From NCBI RefSeq assembly GCF_902497555.1, contig NZ_CABVGP010000002.1, positions 2,926,501 to 2,990,500 on the forward strand: 64,000 nt of DNA, given 5' to 3'. The translations under genes were made by a program, and so were the position numbers. This document shows positions 33,292 to 41,284 of the stretch, piece by piece (the first letter of the stretch is position 1; each line of letters begins with the position of its first letter). A model generated the notes under the pieces. That model searched no databases and had not been told where the DNA came from. It saw nothing but the letters and a program-made list of their open reading frames with translations. This DNA comes from Amycolatopsis camponoti (lineage in GTDB: Bacteria; Actinomycetota; Actinomycetes; Mycobacteriales; Pseudonocardiaceae).

Positions 33292-35075
33292 GCACGCCGG
33301 GCCGCGTTCTCGTCTGCCTCAAGCAGGTCCCGGTGCCCGGGCGGGGCGTCTTCGACGAACGCACGAAACGGATCCGCCGGGACGACGACCAGGTCGTCAC
33401 CAACCCACCGGACCTGCACGCGCTGGCGCAGGCGCTGGCCGTGCGGGCGGAGACCGGCTGGGAGGTGGTGGCCGTGACGATGGGGCCGCCCGCCGCGGCC
33501 GCGACCCTGCTCGACGCGCTGCGCCGCGGGGCCGACCGCGCCGTGCACCTGGCCGACCGGCGGTTCGCCGGTGCCGACACCCTGGCGACGGCCCGCGCTC
33601 TCGCCCGGCTCGTCGAGCGGGAGCGCCCGGACCTGGTGCTCACCGGCCGGTGGACGCTGGACGGCGGCACCGCGCAGGTCGGCCCGCAGGTCGCGGAGCT
33701 GGCCGGGCTCCCGCAGCTGACCCAGGCCACGAACCTGCGGGCCGGCGACGGCGTCCTCGCCGCGGACGTCGAGACCGACGTCGGCCGGGAAACCTGGACC
33801 GTCGCCCTGCCCGCGGTGGTCGCCGTCGGGCGGGGTACCGAACCGCCGTGGGTGACCGAGGCCGACGCGTCGGCCGTCGAAACGCTCACCGCCGAAGACC
33901 TCGGCGGCGGACCGCGCGACTTCGGCACCCGGGGTTCGCCGACCTTCGTGGCCGAGATCCGGCACGAAGCCCGCGAACGCCGGGCCGAGTACGTCGGGGT
34001 CGGCTTCGACACCGCGGAACTGCTGAAGGTGGCCTTCGCGCCGCTCGAGCCCGAGGCCGAAGTCGTCGTGTCCGGCCCGACGCGCGAGATCTGGACCGTC
34101 GCCGAGCCGCTGCCCGGCGGTGGCCTCCACCCGACGAGTCTCGAAGCGCTGGCCTGCGCCCGCTCGGTCGCCGGCGACCTGCGGGCCACGATCGTGGCGG
34201 TGCTGCCGTGCGACCAGCCGCACGATCTCCCGCGCGTGCTCTACGCGCACGGGGCCGACCGGGTGCTGGTGCTGCGCGGCACCGAGCCGGCGGACTACCG
34301 CACGGACGCGGTCACCGACGCACTGAGCACGGCGATCGCCACGCATGCTCCGTTTGCGGTCATCGCGCCGTTCAGCGCCCGGGGCCGCGACTACGCCCCG
34401 CGCGTCGCCGCGCGGCTCGGACTCGGCCTGACCGGGGACTTCACCGCACTGGAGGTCCGTGACGCGGACACCGACGAGCCCGACCTGCGGTGGCTCAAAC
34501 CGGCCCTGTCGGCCGACGTGGTCGCGCCGGTGATCGCGCACTCCACCCCGTCGATGGGCACGCTGCGACCGGGGTCCTTCCCGGTGCGAGCCGTGCGCGA
34601 CCAGCGGGAGCCGGAGGTCGAGTTCGCGGACGGCACCGCGACCGGCGACGGCGGGTACACGGCGGTCGAGCGCCGGGTCGAGCTGCCGGACGCTCCGAGG
34701 CTCGCCGCGGCGCGGCTGGTCATCGGGCTCGGGCCGGGCCTGGGCACCGGCGCCCGCCGCGTCGCCGAACGCGTCGCCGCGACCCCGGGGATCGCGCTCG
34801 TCGCGACGGCGGCCGCGGTCGCCGCGGGGGAGGCGCCCCCGCAGCTCGAGATCGGGCCGCTCGCCCGCAGCATCGCGCCCGCGGTCTACCTCGGGTTCGG
34901 GCGCCACGACCTCGGCACGCTCCAGGCGGTCAAGGCCGCCGGCCGGATCGTCGTCGTCGACCCGGGTGCCTGGCTCGACGCCTTCACCGGTCTCGTCGAC
35001 ACCGTCGTCACCGCGAACGTCGAGGGTGTCCTGCTGGACCTGCTCTTGGCGACGGCCGGCGCGGTCGCCGGCTGA
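33288..35075 (+). CDS. Fused electron transfer flavoprotein-like protein (beta-alpha fusion)
   Basis: The 595-residue protein is an EtfB-like half (residues 1 to about 250, opening [14 protein letters not shown], a hallmark of ETF beta) joined to an EtfA-like half (about 265-595). In the EtfA part the usual FAD-binding motif region (QVGQTGK...ISGA in typical proteins) is changed to [22 protein letters not shown], so FAD binding may be weak or different. ETF normally passes electrons between dehydrogenases and membrane or oxygenase partners. Overlap with the rubredoxin gene and its place in the Rieske operon suggest it feeds electrons to the rubredoxin. Confidence 0.82.
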   Translation: MSTPGRVLVCLKQVPVPGRGVFDERTKRIRRDDDQVVTNPPDLHALAQALAVRAETGWEVVAVTMGPPAAAATLLDALRRGADRAVHLADRRFAGADTLATARALARLVERERPDLVLTGRWTLDGGTAQVGPQVAELAGLPQLTQATNLRAGDGVLAADVETDVGRETWTVALPAVVAVGRGTEPPWVTEADASAVETLTAEDLGGGPRDFGTRGSPTFVAEIRHEARERRAEYVGVGFDTAELLKVAFAPLEPEAEVVVSGPTREIWTVAEPLPGGGLHPTSLEALACARSVAGDLRATIVAVLPCDQPHDLPRVLYAHGADRVLVLRGTEPADYRTDAVTDALSTAIATHAPFAVIAPFSARGRDYAPRVAARLGLGLTGDFTALEVRDADTDEPDLRWLKPALSADVVAPVIAHSTPSMGTLRPGSFPVRAVRDQREPEVEFADGTATGDGGYTAVERRVELPDAPRLAAARLVIGLGPGLGTGARRVAERVAATPGIALVATAAAVAAGEAPPQLEIGPLARSIAPAVYLGFGRHDLGTLQAVKAAGRIVVVDPGAWLDAFTGLVDTVVTANVEGVLLDLLLATAGAVAG

Positions 35076-35099
35076 GCAGTGGAATCCCCAGGAGGACCC

Positions 35100-35651
35100 A
35101 TGAGTACCGCCGCGCCGGCGGCGAGCGTCGACCCTCGGCGGTTTCGCGACGCCATGGGCCGGTTCGCCACCGGCATCACGATCATCAGCACGCCCACCCC
35201 GGCGGGACCGCACTACATGACGGCCAACGGCTTCATGTCGGTGTCCCTCGAGCCCGCCCTCGTCGTGGTGTCCATCGCCCAGCGCGCCAAGATGCACGAC
35301 CTGCTCCCGGCCAGTGGCGTTTACGGCGTCAGCGTCCTCGCCGCGGACCAGGAGCCCGTCAGCCGGCACTTCAGCGGCCGGCCGGACCCGGACCTGCTCC
35401 CGCGGTTCGACGACCACGCCGGGGTCCCCGTCGTGGCCGGGGCGCTGGCGCAGGTGACCGCGGAGATCGTCGAGGCCCACCCCGCCGGCGACCACACGTT
35501 GTTCGTCGGCCGGGTGCGCCACCTCGCCGACGCCGCGGGCGAGCCGCTGGTGTTCCACGCCGGCCGCTACCGCCACCTGCTCAGCCCCGCGGCGGACCCG
35601 GAGTACTCGGACGCCTGGTCCGGCTTCTGCCTCGACCCGTTCAGCGCTTGA
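35100..35651 (+). CDS. Flavin reductase-domain protein (HpaC-like)
   Basis: The 183-residue protein is a flavin-reductase-type split-barrel protein, with RFRDAMGRFATGITIISTPTPAG, MTANGFMSVSLEPALVVVSIAQRAKMHD and a C-terminal GRYRHL. Such proteins supply reduced flavin to two-component monooxygenases; the likely partner is the HpaB-like oxygenase at 25999-27477 in the divergent operon. The ATG at 35100 has AGGAGG upstream. It lies between the ETF-like and hydratase genes. Confidence 0.87.
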   Translation: MSTAAPAASVDPRRFRDAMGRFATGITIISTPTPAGPHYMTANGFMSVSLEPALVVVSIAQRAKMHDLLPASGVYGVSVLAADQEPVSRHFSGRPDPDLLPRFDDHAGVPVVAGALAQVTAEIVEAHPAGDHTLFVGRVRHLADAAGEPLVFHAGRYRHLLSPAADPEYSDAWSGFCLDPFSA

Positions 35652-35666
35652 ATCCGGAGGTAACCC

Positions 35667-35699
35667 ATGCCCGCCCGTCCCATCCGGTGGCTGCCGTGA
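35667..35699 (+). other. Ten-residue leader ORF overlapping the hydratase start
   Basis: ATG at 35667, with CCGGAGG upstream, encodes MPARPIRWLP and stops at TGA 35697-35699, which overlaps the GTG (35696-35698) of the hydratase in another frame. The arrangement copies that at 29898-29927: a strong ribosome-binding site, a leader of nine or ten codons, and a stop overlapping the real start. It may enforce coupled translation. Confidence 0.4.
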
Positions 35700-36487
35700 G
35701 CACCGCCGTCCGCGAAGCCGCGGACCTGTTGCGGACCGCCGCCGGCAGCGGCAAGCCGTGCCTGCCGATCCGCGATCTGTTCACCTTCGGCGACATCGAG
35801 TCCGCCTATGCGGTGCAACGGCTGAACACCGAGCGCGCGCTGGCCGAGGGACGGCGCCCGGCCGGCCGCAAGATCGGCCTGACCTCGCCGGCCGTCCAGC
35901 GCCAGCTGGGTGTCGCCCAGCCCGATTTCGGCGCGCTGTTCGCCGACATGACCGTGGCCGACGGCGGCACCGTGCCCGCCGGACGGCTCCTGCAGCCGAA
36001 GGTCGAGGCGGAGGTCGCGCTCGTGCTGGCCGACGACCTGCCGGGTCCGGACTGCACCGCGGCGGACGTGGTGCGCGCGACCGGTTTCGCGGTGGCCGCG
36101 TTGGAGATCGTGGACAGCCGGATCACCGACTGGGACATCTCCATCGTCGACACGGTCGCGGACAACGCGTCGTCCGGCCTGTTCGTGCTGGGCGGCACGC
36201 GGGTGCCGCTCGACCGCGTGGACCTGCGGACGGTGCGGATGACGTTGTCCCGCAACGGTTCGGCGGTCTCGGAGGGCACCGGCGCCGACTGTCTCGGGAG
36301 CCCGCTCGCCGCCGCGCGGTGGCTGGCGTCCACGCTGGCCCGCCGGGGAGATCCCTTGCGGGCGGGGGATGTCGTGCTGACCGGCGCGCTCGGGCCGATG
36401 GTCACCGTCGCACCGGGCGACGTCTTCCACGGCGAGATCTCCGGCCTCGGCTCGGTACGGGTCGGCTTCGCGGCCGAAGGGCAATGA
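35696..36487 (+). CDS. 2-hydroxypenta-2,4-dienoate hydratase (MhpD family)
   Basis: The 263-residue protein belongs to the MhpD/fumarylacetoacetase-like hydratase family: AGRKIGLTSPAVQRQLGVAQPDFGALFADM, PKVEAEVALVLADDLPG, and LEIVDSRITDWDISIVDTVADNASSGLFVLG with a metal-ligand environment. It hydrates the dienoate released by the C-C hydrolase to a 4-hydroxy-2-oxoacid. The GTG start overlaps the stop of a short leader ORF. No aldolase or acetaldehyde dehydrogenase gene follows it here, although the pathway normally continues that way. Confidence 0.88.
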   Translation: MSTAVREAADLLRTAAGSGKPCLPIRDLFTFGDIESAYAVQRLNTERALAEGRRPAGRKIGLTSPAVQRQLGVAQPDFGALFADMTVADGGTVPAGRLLQPKVEAEVALVLADDLPGPDCTAADVVRATGFAVAALEIVDSRITDWDISIVDTVADNASSGLFVLGGTRVPLDRVDLRTVRMTLSRNGSAVSEGTGADCLGSPLAAARWLASTLARRGDPLRAGDVVLTGALGPMVTVAPGDVFHGEISGLGSVRVGFAAEGQ

Positions 36488-36594
36488 TGCACACCGAGGC
36501 CCTCGTGGTCGGCGGCCTGCTGACTCCGCTCGCCACGGGTCAGCCGTCGGCGGCCAGTGCGGCCGCCTCGGGACTGTCGAGCCACTCGGTGTAG
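36484..36594 (+). pseudogene. Possible remnant of an FAD-monooxygenase start
   Basis: A 36-codon frame starts at an ATG overlapping the hydratase stop (ATGA at 36484-36487). It encodes MMHTEALVVGGLLTPLATG and then runs into the antisense of the NmrA-like gene. The beginning resembles the N-terminus of MhpA-like flavoprotein monooxygenases (MxTxxLVVGGGPVG), but the glycine motif is broken and the frame ends after 36 residues. It could be the stump of a deleted gene or chance. Confidence 0.3.
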
Positions 36595-37289
36595 CTCGGC
36601 CCGAGGATGGTCGCGCCCGCCTGGGGCAGGAGGCCGTCCTCGGCGATGCCGGTCACGGTGTGCTGGTCGATCCGCAGCTCCAGGCGCAGGTCGAAGTGGT
36701 CGACGAAAGCACGGGCGAGGTCGAGCACCTCGGCCGGGGCGGGGCCCGCGATGTCGGGGGTGCGGCCCTGCGCCGGACGCTCGGCGACCTCCACGAGCGC
36801 CGCGGCCACCGCCGTCGCCGCCACGGTCTGCACGCGCAGGTCGAACACCGTGGCGTGGCCGCCGTCGCGGGTCCGGCCCACGAGCTGGCCGGGGAACTCG
36901 TGGAAATGGGTCGCACGCACGATCGTGGCGGGGACCGGCCCCGAACCCGCCGCGCGCTCGTGCTCCACCTTCGCCCGGAAGTAGCCGAAACCGGTGTCGT
37001 CGATCCCCACGACCGACAGGGTCACGATGTGCCGCACCCCGCGCTCGGCGCCGACGCGCTGCAGGGTGGCCGCGGCACTGGTGAAGAACCTGCGGGCCGC
37101 CTGCTCGTCCAGGGACGCTGAGTTGCTGACGTCGATCACGACGTCGACGCCTTCCAGCTCGGCGCTCAGCCCGTCTTCGTCCAGGAGATCGACGCCGGCC
37201 AGCGCCACCACCGCGTGGCCGCGCCTTCGAGCCGCCTCGATGACGTGCGGGCCGACCAGCTCGTCCGCTCCGGCCACGGCGATGCGCAC
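36540..37289 (-). CDS. NAD(P)-binding NmrA/SDR-like protein
   Basis: The 249-residue protein has a Rossmann fold of the NmrA or atypical SDR type: RIAVAGADELVGPHVIEAARRRGHAVVAL at the start and later VDVVIDVSNSASL, IVTLSVVGIDDTGFGYFRAKVEHE and a C-terminal LGPSYTEWLDSPEAA. The GTG start at 37289 follows GGGGGAAA. It is convergent with the hydratase gene and divergent from the adenylation gene. The substrate is unknown; such proteins can be reductases or redox sensors. Confidence 0.8.
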   Translation of the reverse strand: MRIAVAGADELVGPHVIEAARRRGHAVVALAGVDLLDEDGLSAELEGVDVVIDVSNSASLDEQAARRFFTSAAATLQRVGAERGVRHIVTLSVVGIDDTGFGYFRAKVEHERAAGSGPVPATIVRATHFHEFPGQLVGRTRDGGHATVFDLRVQTVAATAVAAALVEVAERPAQGRTPDIAGPAPAEVLDLARAFVDHFDLRLELRIDQHTVTGIAEDGLLPQAGATILGPSYTEWLDSPEAAALAADG

Positions 37290-37417
37290 ACTTTCCCCCT
37301 GCCCCCGGCTTGCCGGACCGACCCTAGGCAGCGCCGCCGGAGGACGCAACCAACGGTCCACGCTGCGGGAGCGCGGCCGGTCGCGCACGATGGGTCCAGG
37401 ACCGTCTGGGGGGACTG

Positions 37418-38866
37418 ATGGAACGCTTGCTCGATCTCTTCGCGGCGCAAGTCGCCGCGACTCCCGATGCCACCGCTCTCGTTTTCGCGGGCGGGCGCAT
37501 GTCCTTCACGCAGCTCGATCGCGAAGCCAACCGGGTCGCCCAGTACGTCGCCGGGCGGGGCCTGGGGACCGAGGACCTGGTGGGGCTGCGGATGGACCGC
37601 GGGTTCGACATGGCGGTCGGCGCGCTCGGCGTCCTCAAGTCCGGTGCGGCCTGCCTGCCGCTCGATCCGGTGTACCCGTCCGACCTCGTGGCCTGGATGG
37701 CCGCGGACGCGGGCGTCTCGCTCGTGCTCACCAACACCACCGAGGTCACCGGCGACGTGCGGATCGCCGACGCCGTGGCCGGACAGCCCGGCCACGCCCC
37801 GGAAGTCGAGCTCCGGCCCGAAAACCTCGCCTACGTCATGTACACCTCGGGCTCGTCGGGCAAGCCCAAGCCGGTGGGCGTCGAGCACCGCCACCTCGAG
37901 CACGTCTTCGCCGCGTGGGACGAGCTGTTCCGGCTGCGCGAGGAGCCGCTGACCTTCGTCTCCGTCATCGGGATCGGCGTCGATCTCTTCTTCGCCGACC
38001 TGCTGCGCTCGGTCTTCGCGGGCGGGACGATGGTCATCGCGACCCGCGAGGCGGTGGCCGATCCGGTCGAGCTGCTCGCCGAATTCCGCCGCCACGGCGG
38101 TGACGCGACCGAACTGGTTCCCGCCCAGGCGAAAGCCCTCGGCCGCGCGGGCGAGCTGCCCGTCATGCGACTGATGTCGGTCGGCTCGGAGGGGTGGCCG
38201 GCCGCCGACTTCCGCGAGCTCGCCAAGCGGCTGGACCCGGGTTCGGTGGTGGTCAACGCCTACGGCCTCACCGAGACCACCGTCGACTCCCTCCTGCTGC
38301 ACCCGGACGTCGACGTGCTCGGCGACACCGCGATCGTGCCGCTCGGCCCGCCGATACCCCGCGTCCACGCCTACGTTCTCGACGCCCGGCTCCGACCGGT
38401 CGAGCCGGGCGGGATCGGCGAGCTCTACATCGGCGGCGCGGGCGTGGCCCGCGGGTACCGCGACCGGCCCGCGTTGACCGCGTCGCTGTTCGTCGCCGAC
38501 CCGTTCGTCGCGGGTGCGCGGATGTACCGCACCGGCGACGTCGTGCGGACCCGCGCCGACGGCAACCACGACTACCTCGGCCGCGGCTCCGACCAGGTCG
38601 AGCAGCGGGACCCGCGGGTGGAGCTCGGCGCGATCGAGGACGCGCTGCTGCGGGAGCCGGAGGTCGTCCGCGCCGCCGCCGCGCTGCGCGACGGGCGAGT
38701 GATCGGCTACGTCGTGGGCCCCGCCGACGCCGGCCCCTTGCGGTCCGCGCTCGCCGGGCGGCTGCCCGCGCACATGGTCCCGTTCCGGGTGCTCGTCCTC
38801 GACCGGATGCCGTTGCTGCCCAACGGAAAGCTGAACCGCCGCGCGCTGCCCGCGCCCGAGGGGTGA
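37418..38866 (+). CDS. Stand-alone amino-acid adenylation domain protein
   Basis: The 482-residue protein is an AMP-forming adenylation enzyme of the NRPS type, with the A3 motif YTSGSSGKPKPVGVEH, A5 NAYGLTETT, A7 YRTGDVVR, a modified A8 (GRGSDQVEQRDPRVELG) and A10 LPNGKLNRRAL. No carrier-protein or condensation domain follows in the protein, and none is encoded nearby. It should activate an amino or aryl acid as adenylate, with the product handed to an unknown partner. It is convergent with the MFS transporter gene, which could export the product. Confidence 0.86.
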   Translation: MERLLDLFAAQVAATPDATALVFAGGRMSFTQLDREANRVAQYVAGRGLGTEDLVGLRMDRGFDMAVGALGVLKSGAACLPLDPVYPSDLVAWMAADAGVSLVLTNTTEVTGDVRIADAVAGQPGHAPEVELRPENLAYVMYTSGSSGKPKPVGVEHRHLEHVFAAWDELFRLREEPLTFVSVIGIGVDLFFADLLRSVFAGGTMVIATREAVADPVELLAEFRRHGGDATELVPAQAKALGRAGELPVMRLMSVGSEGWPAADFRELAKRLDPGSVVVNAYGLTETTVDSLLLHPDVDVLGDTAIVPLGPPIPRVHAYVLDARLRPVEPGGIGELYIGGAGVARGYRDRPALTASLFVADPFVAGARMYRTGDVVRTRADGNHDYLGRGSDQVEQRDPRVELGAIEDALLREPEVVRAAAALRDGRVIGYVVGPADAGPLRSALAGRLPAHMVPFRVLVLDRMPLLPNGKLNRRALPAPEG

Positions 38867-38882
38867 CGACCGGGGACCGCCG

Positions 38883-40172
38883 CTACCGAGCCGCTGCTGT
38901 TCGGGGCGCGTCGTCCCGTCCGTCGAGTGGCTGGTTGCCGCGTCGCAACGCGAGGGCGATCAGCGCGCCGACGACGGCGGAGGCGAGGCCGAGAACGGCC
39001 AGCGCGTCCTGGAGGCCACCGGTGCCGGAGCCGATGCCCGCGAGCGCCAGCGGGGCCGCGAACTCGCCGATGAACAGAGCGCCGGTCCACAGCCCGGTTC
39101 CCCGGCCGCGCTGGTCGAACGAAAGCCGGCTCACCGCCCAGGTGACGAGCGTCGGCAGGAGCATCCCGGTGCCGAACCCGGTGAGGACCGCGCCGGCCGT
39201 GATGATCGCCGGTGCGGTCGTGGCGAACACCACCAGCAGGCCCACCGCGGAAAGGCCGAACTCGAAGGGCAGCAGGGTCCGGGGAGTCTTCGCCGACAGG
39301 CGACCGAAGGCGATCGCTCCGGCGGCGGTACCGAGGGACATGACCGCGGAGATCAGACCGATGGTCCCGGTCGAGGTGACGCCCACGCCGGTGAGCACAA
39401 AGGACAGTTCGACGATCAGGGCGTAGAAGACGATGCCGCCGAACAGGGTGACCAGGCAGGGTGCGGCCAGCTGCCGCCACGGGAGTTTCGGCAGGTGCCG
39501 GGCCGAGGCCGGCTCGCCCCGGCGCGACGGCTGCCAGAGCTTCAGCGTCATCGGGATCGCCAGCGGCGCCGCCACGGCGTAGAGCCAGAACGGCGTCCGC
39601 CAGCCCGACGCTCCCAGCGCGCCACCGAGGCCGAGGAACACGGTGGCGGACAACGTCGCGACCAGAGTCTGCAGGCCGAGGTAGCGCGCCCGGCGCGGGC
39701 CGGACCAGTAGTCGCCGATCAGCGTGGTGCAGCAGGTCATGATCGCGCCCTCGCACAACCCGACGAGCACCCGGCTGGCGAGGATGGTGCCCAGCGAGGT
39801 CAGGTAAAGCGGGGCGGTTCCGAAAACGGCGTAGGCCAGCATCGCCAGGATCAGCAACCGCTTCCGGTCGATCTTGTCCACGACGATCCCGGCGAAGGGC
39901 GCGGTGAGGCCGATCAGCAGGGCCGGCGCGGTCAGGACGATCGGTACGAGAACGTCCGCGCCCGGGGTGCCGGTGAACGCCCGGGTCATCTGCGGCAGCA
40001 CGGGTGCGATGAGCACCGCGCCGAGCACCGACAGGCAACTGCCGGCCAGCAGGAGGATCAGCTGGAGAACTCCGGGAGTCCGCTCCGTGGTCGTACCGTG
40101 CTCGGCCGGCGAGGACATCACGGGGACGGCACCGGCGTCCGGCGGCACGTTCAAGGCAGGGCTTTCGGACAT
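38883..40172 (-). CDS. MFS transporter
   Basis: The 429-residue protein has twelve hydrophobic segments and the MFS loop motif GIVVDKIDRKRLLI after the second helix. It is a single-polypeptide secondary transporter, probably a drug or metabolite exporter or a substrate importer. The ATG at 40172 is chosen because translation from the upstream GTG at 40256 adds a long polar stretch; neither has a strong ribosome-binding site. It lies between the adenylation gene and the LysR gene, so its substrate may belong to either. Confidence 0.86.
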   Translation of the reverse strand: MSESPALNVPPDAGAVPVMSSPAEHGTTTERTPGVLQLILLLAGSCLSVLGAVLIAPVLPQMTRAFTGTPGADVLVPIVLTAPALLIGLTAPFAGIVVDKIDRKRLLILAMLAYAVFGTAPLYLTSLGTILASRVLVGLCEGAIMTCCTTLIGDYWSGPRRARYLGLQTLVATLSATVFLGLGGALGASGWRTPFWLYAVAAPLAIPMTLKLWQPSRRGEPASARHLPKLPWRQLAAPCLVTLFGGIVFYALIVELSFVLTGVGVTSTGTIGLISAVMSLGTAAGAIAFGRLSAKTPRTLLPFEFGLSAVGLLVVFATTAPAIITAGAVLTGFGTGMLLPTLVTWAVSRLSFDQRGRGTGLWTGALFIGEFAAPLALAGIGSGTGGLQDALAVLGLASAVVGALIALALRRGNQPLDGRDDAPRTAAAR

Positions 40173-40297
40173 GTCGGCACCCAGATTCGTCGTTGGTCCA
40201 GGAGAGGGAACGCTGCTGACGAAGTGTGGGTTCGTCCACGCCGGAGCGGAAATCACATTTCGTGAAGCGCGTCATCGACGCCGTGGATGAAACCAGG

Positions 40298-41209
40298 TCA
40301 GGTGGAGATCCGTGCTGCCGCCGTCGCGACGAGGGCGCGGAGGTAGCGGTGCTCGGGGTCGTCGTCGTGGATCGGGTGCCACCACATCGCTTCGAGCAAC
40401 GGGCTCACCTCGAACGGGCACGGCAACGCCCGGACGCCGAGCGCGGCCGGGATCCGATCGGCCAGGCGCCGCTGCAGCAGTGCGACGCGACGAGAGCCGG
40501 CGATCAAGCCGGGAACGGCCAGGAACGACTCGGTGACGATCCGCACGTGCGGCTCGATGCCCAGCATGCGCATCTGCCGGGCGGCCGGCGTCGAGGCGGT
40601 CGGACCGTGGTAGGTGACCACCCACGGCATCGTTTCGAGCTGTCCGGTCGTCAGGGTGTCCCCGACCTCGGCGTTGTCGGCGGCGACGAGGCACACCCAC
40701 TCGTCGGTGTAGAGGTCCTGGTGCCGCAAGCCGTGGACGAATCCGTGGGGCAACAGCAGCAGGTCGAGGCCGGCCAGTACCTGTTCGGCGGAGTCGACCA
40801 CCTGCGGGGTGTTCGCCAGCATCCGCAACTGCGCGCCGGGCGCCTCCGCGGCGAACAGCTCGGCGAGGGCCGGCCCGAGCACCGCGGCACCGTAATCGCT
40901 GACCACGAAAGAGAATTCGCGGGCCGTGGCCGCGGGATCGAAGTCGGCCGCCGCGGTGAAGACGCGGTCCACCCCGGTCAGGGCGACCCGGACGCGCTCC
41001 TTCAGCTGAACCGCCAGCGGCGTGAGACGGGACGTGTTGCCGACCCGGGTGAGCAGCTCGTCGTGGAAGTGCCGGCGCAGCCTCGCGAGCTGGGCGGAGA
41101 CCGCCGGCTGGCTCAAACCGACCTGCTCGGCCGCGCGGGTGACGCTGCGCTGCTGCAGGAGCGCGTCCAGCGTGACCAGCAGGTTCAGGTCCAGCGTCGC
41201 GAGATTCAT
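40298..41209 (-). CDS. LysR-type transcriptional regulator
   Basis: The 303-residue protein has the LysR helix-turn-helix at about residues 8-60 (LDLNLLVTLDALLQQRSVTRAAEQVGLSQPAVSAQLARLR) and a C-terminal effector-binding region. Its subgroup resembles NodD/LinR-type regulators. It is divergent from the second aromatic operon, with a dyad in the shared 75-bp gap, so it very likely controls that operon. Confidence 0.9.
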   Translation of the reverse strand: MNLATLDLNLLVTLDALLQQRSVTRAAEQVGLSQPAVSAQLARLRRHFHDELLTRVGNTSRLTPLAVQLKERVRVALTGVDRVFTAAADFDPAATAREFSFVVSDYGAAVLGPALAELFAAEAPGAQLRMLANTPQVVDSAEQVLAGLDLLLLPHGFVHGLRHQDLYTDEWVCLVAADNAEVGDTLTTGQLETMPWVVTYHGPTASTPAARQMRMLGIEPHVRIVTESFLAVPGLIAGSRRVALLQRRLADRIPAALGVRALPCPFEVSPLLEAMWWHPIHDDDPEHRYLRALVATAAARIST

Positions 41210-41229
41210 CGCGCCAGGGTATCCATCGC

Positions 41230-41248
41230 GCTGATGTGGCGCATCAGC
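41230..41248. promoter_or_regulatory. Candidate LysR operator
   Basis: GCTGATGTGGCGCATCAGC is a perfect dyad with 7-bp arms (41230-41236 and 41242-41248) and a 5-bp centre, in the gap between the LysR start (41209) and the cyclase-family start (41285). It includes a T-N-A type core as expected for LysR sites. Confidence 0.65.
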
Positions 41249-41284
41249 TGATTCGTCTTCCCGGATGCTTCGCCGGGCCCCACA

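Noticed and set aside
35667..35699. A frameshifted true start of the hydratase at ATG 35667
   Set aside because: The hydratase frame from GTG 35696 already gives the usual family length and N-terminus; the ATG frame ends after ten codons, so it is listed as a leader ORF instead.
4837..36487. Steroid (cholesterol-type) import and catabolism locus
   Set aside because: The Mce operon, SCP2-like protein and extradiol dioxygenase suggested it, but the monooxygenase is HpaB-sized, not HsaA-like, and no ketosteroid dehydrogenase, hydroxylase or KstR-type regulator or site is present.
37418..38866. Non-ribosomal peptide synthetase cluster
   Set aside because: Only a single adenylation domain; no condensation, carrier or thioesterase domain or further biosynthetic genes around it.
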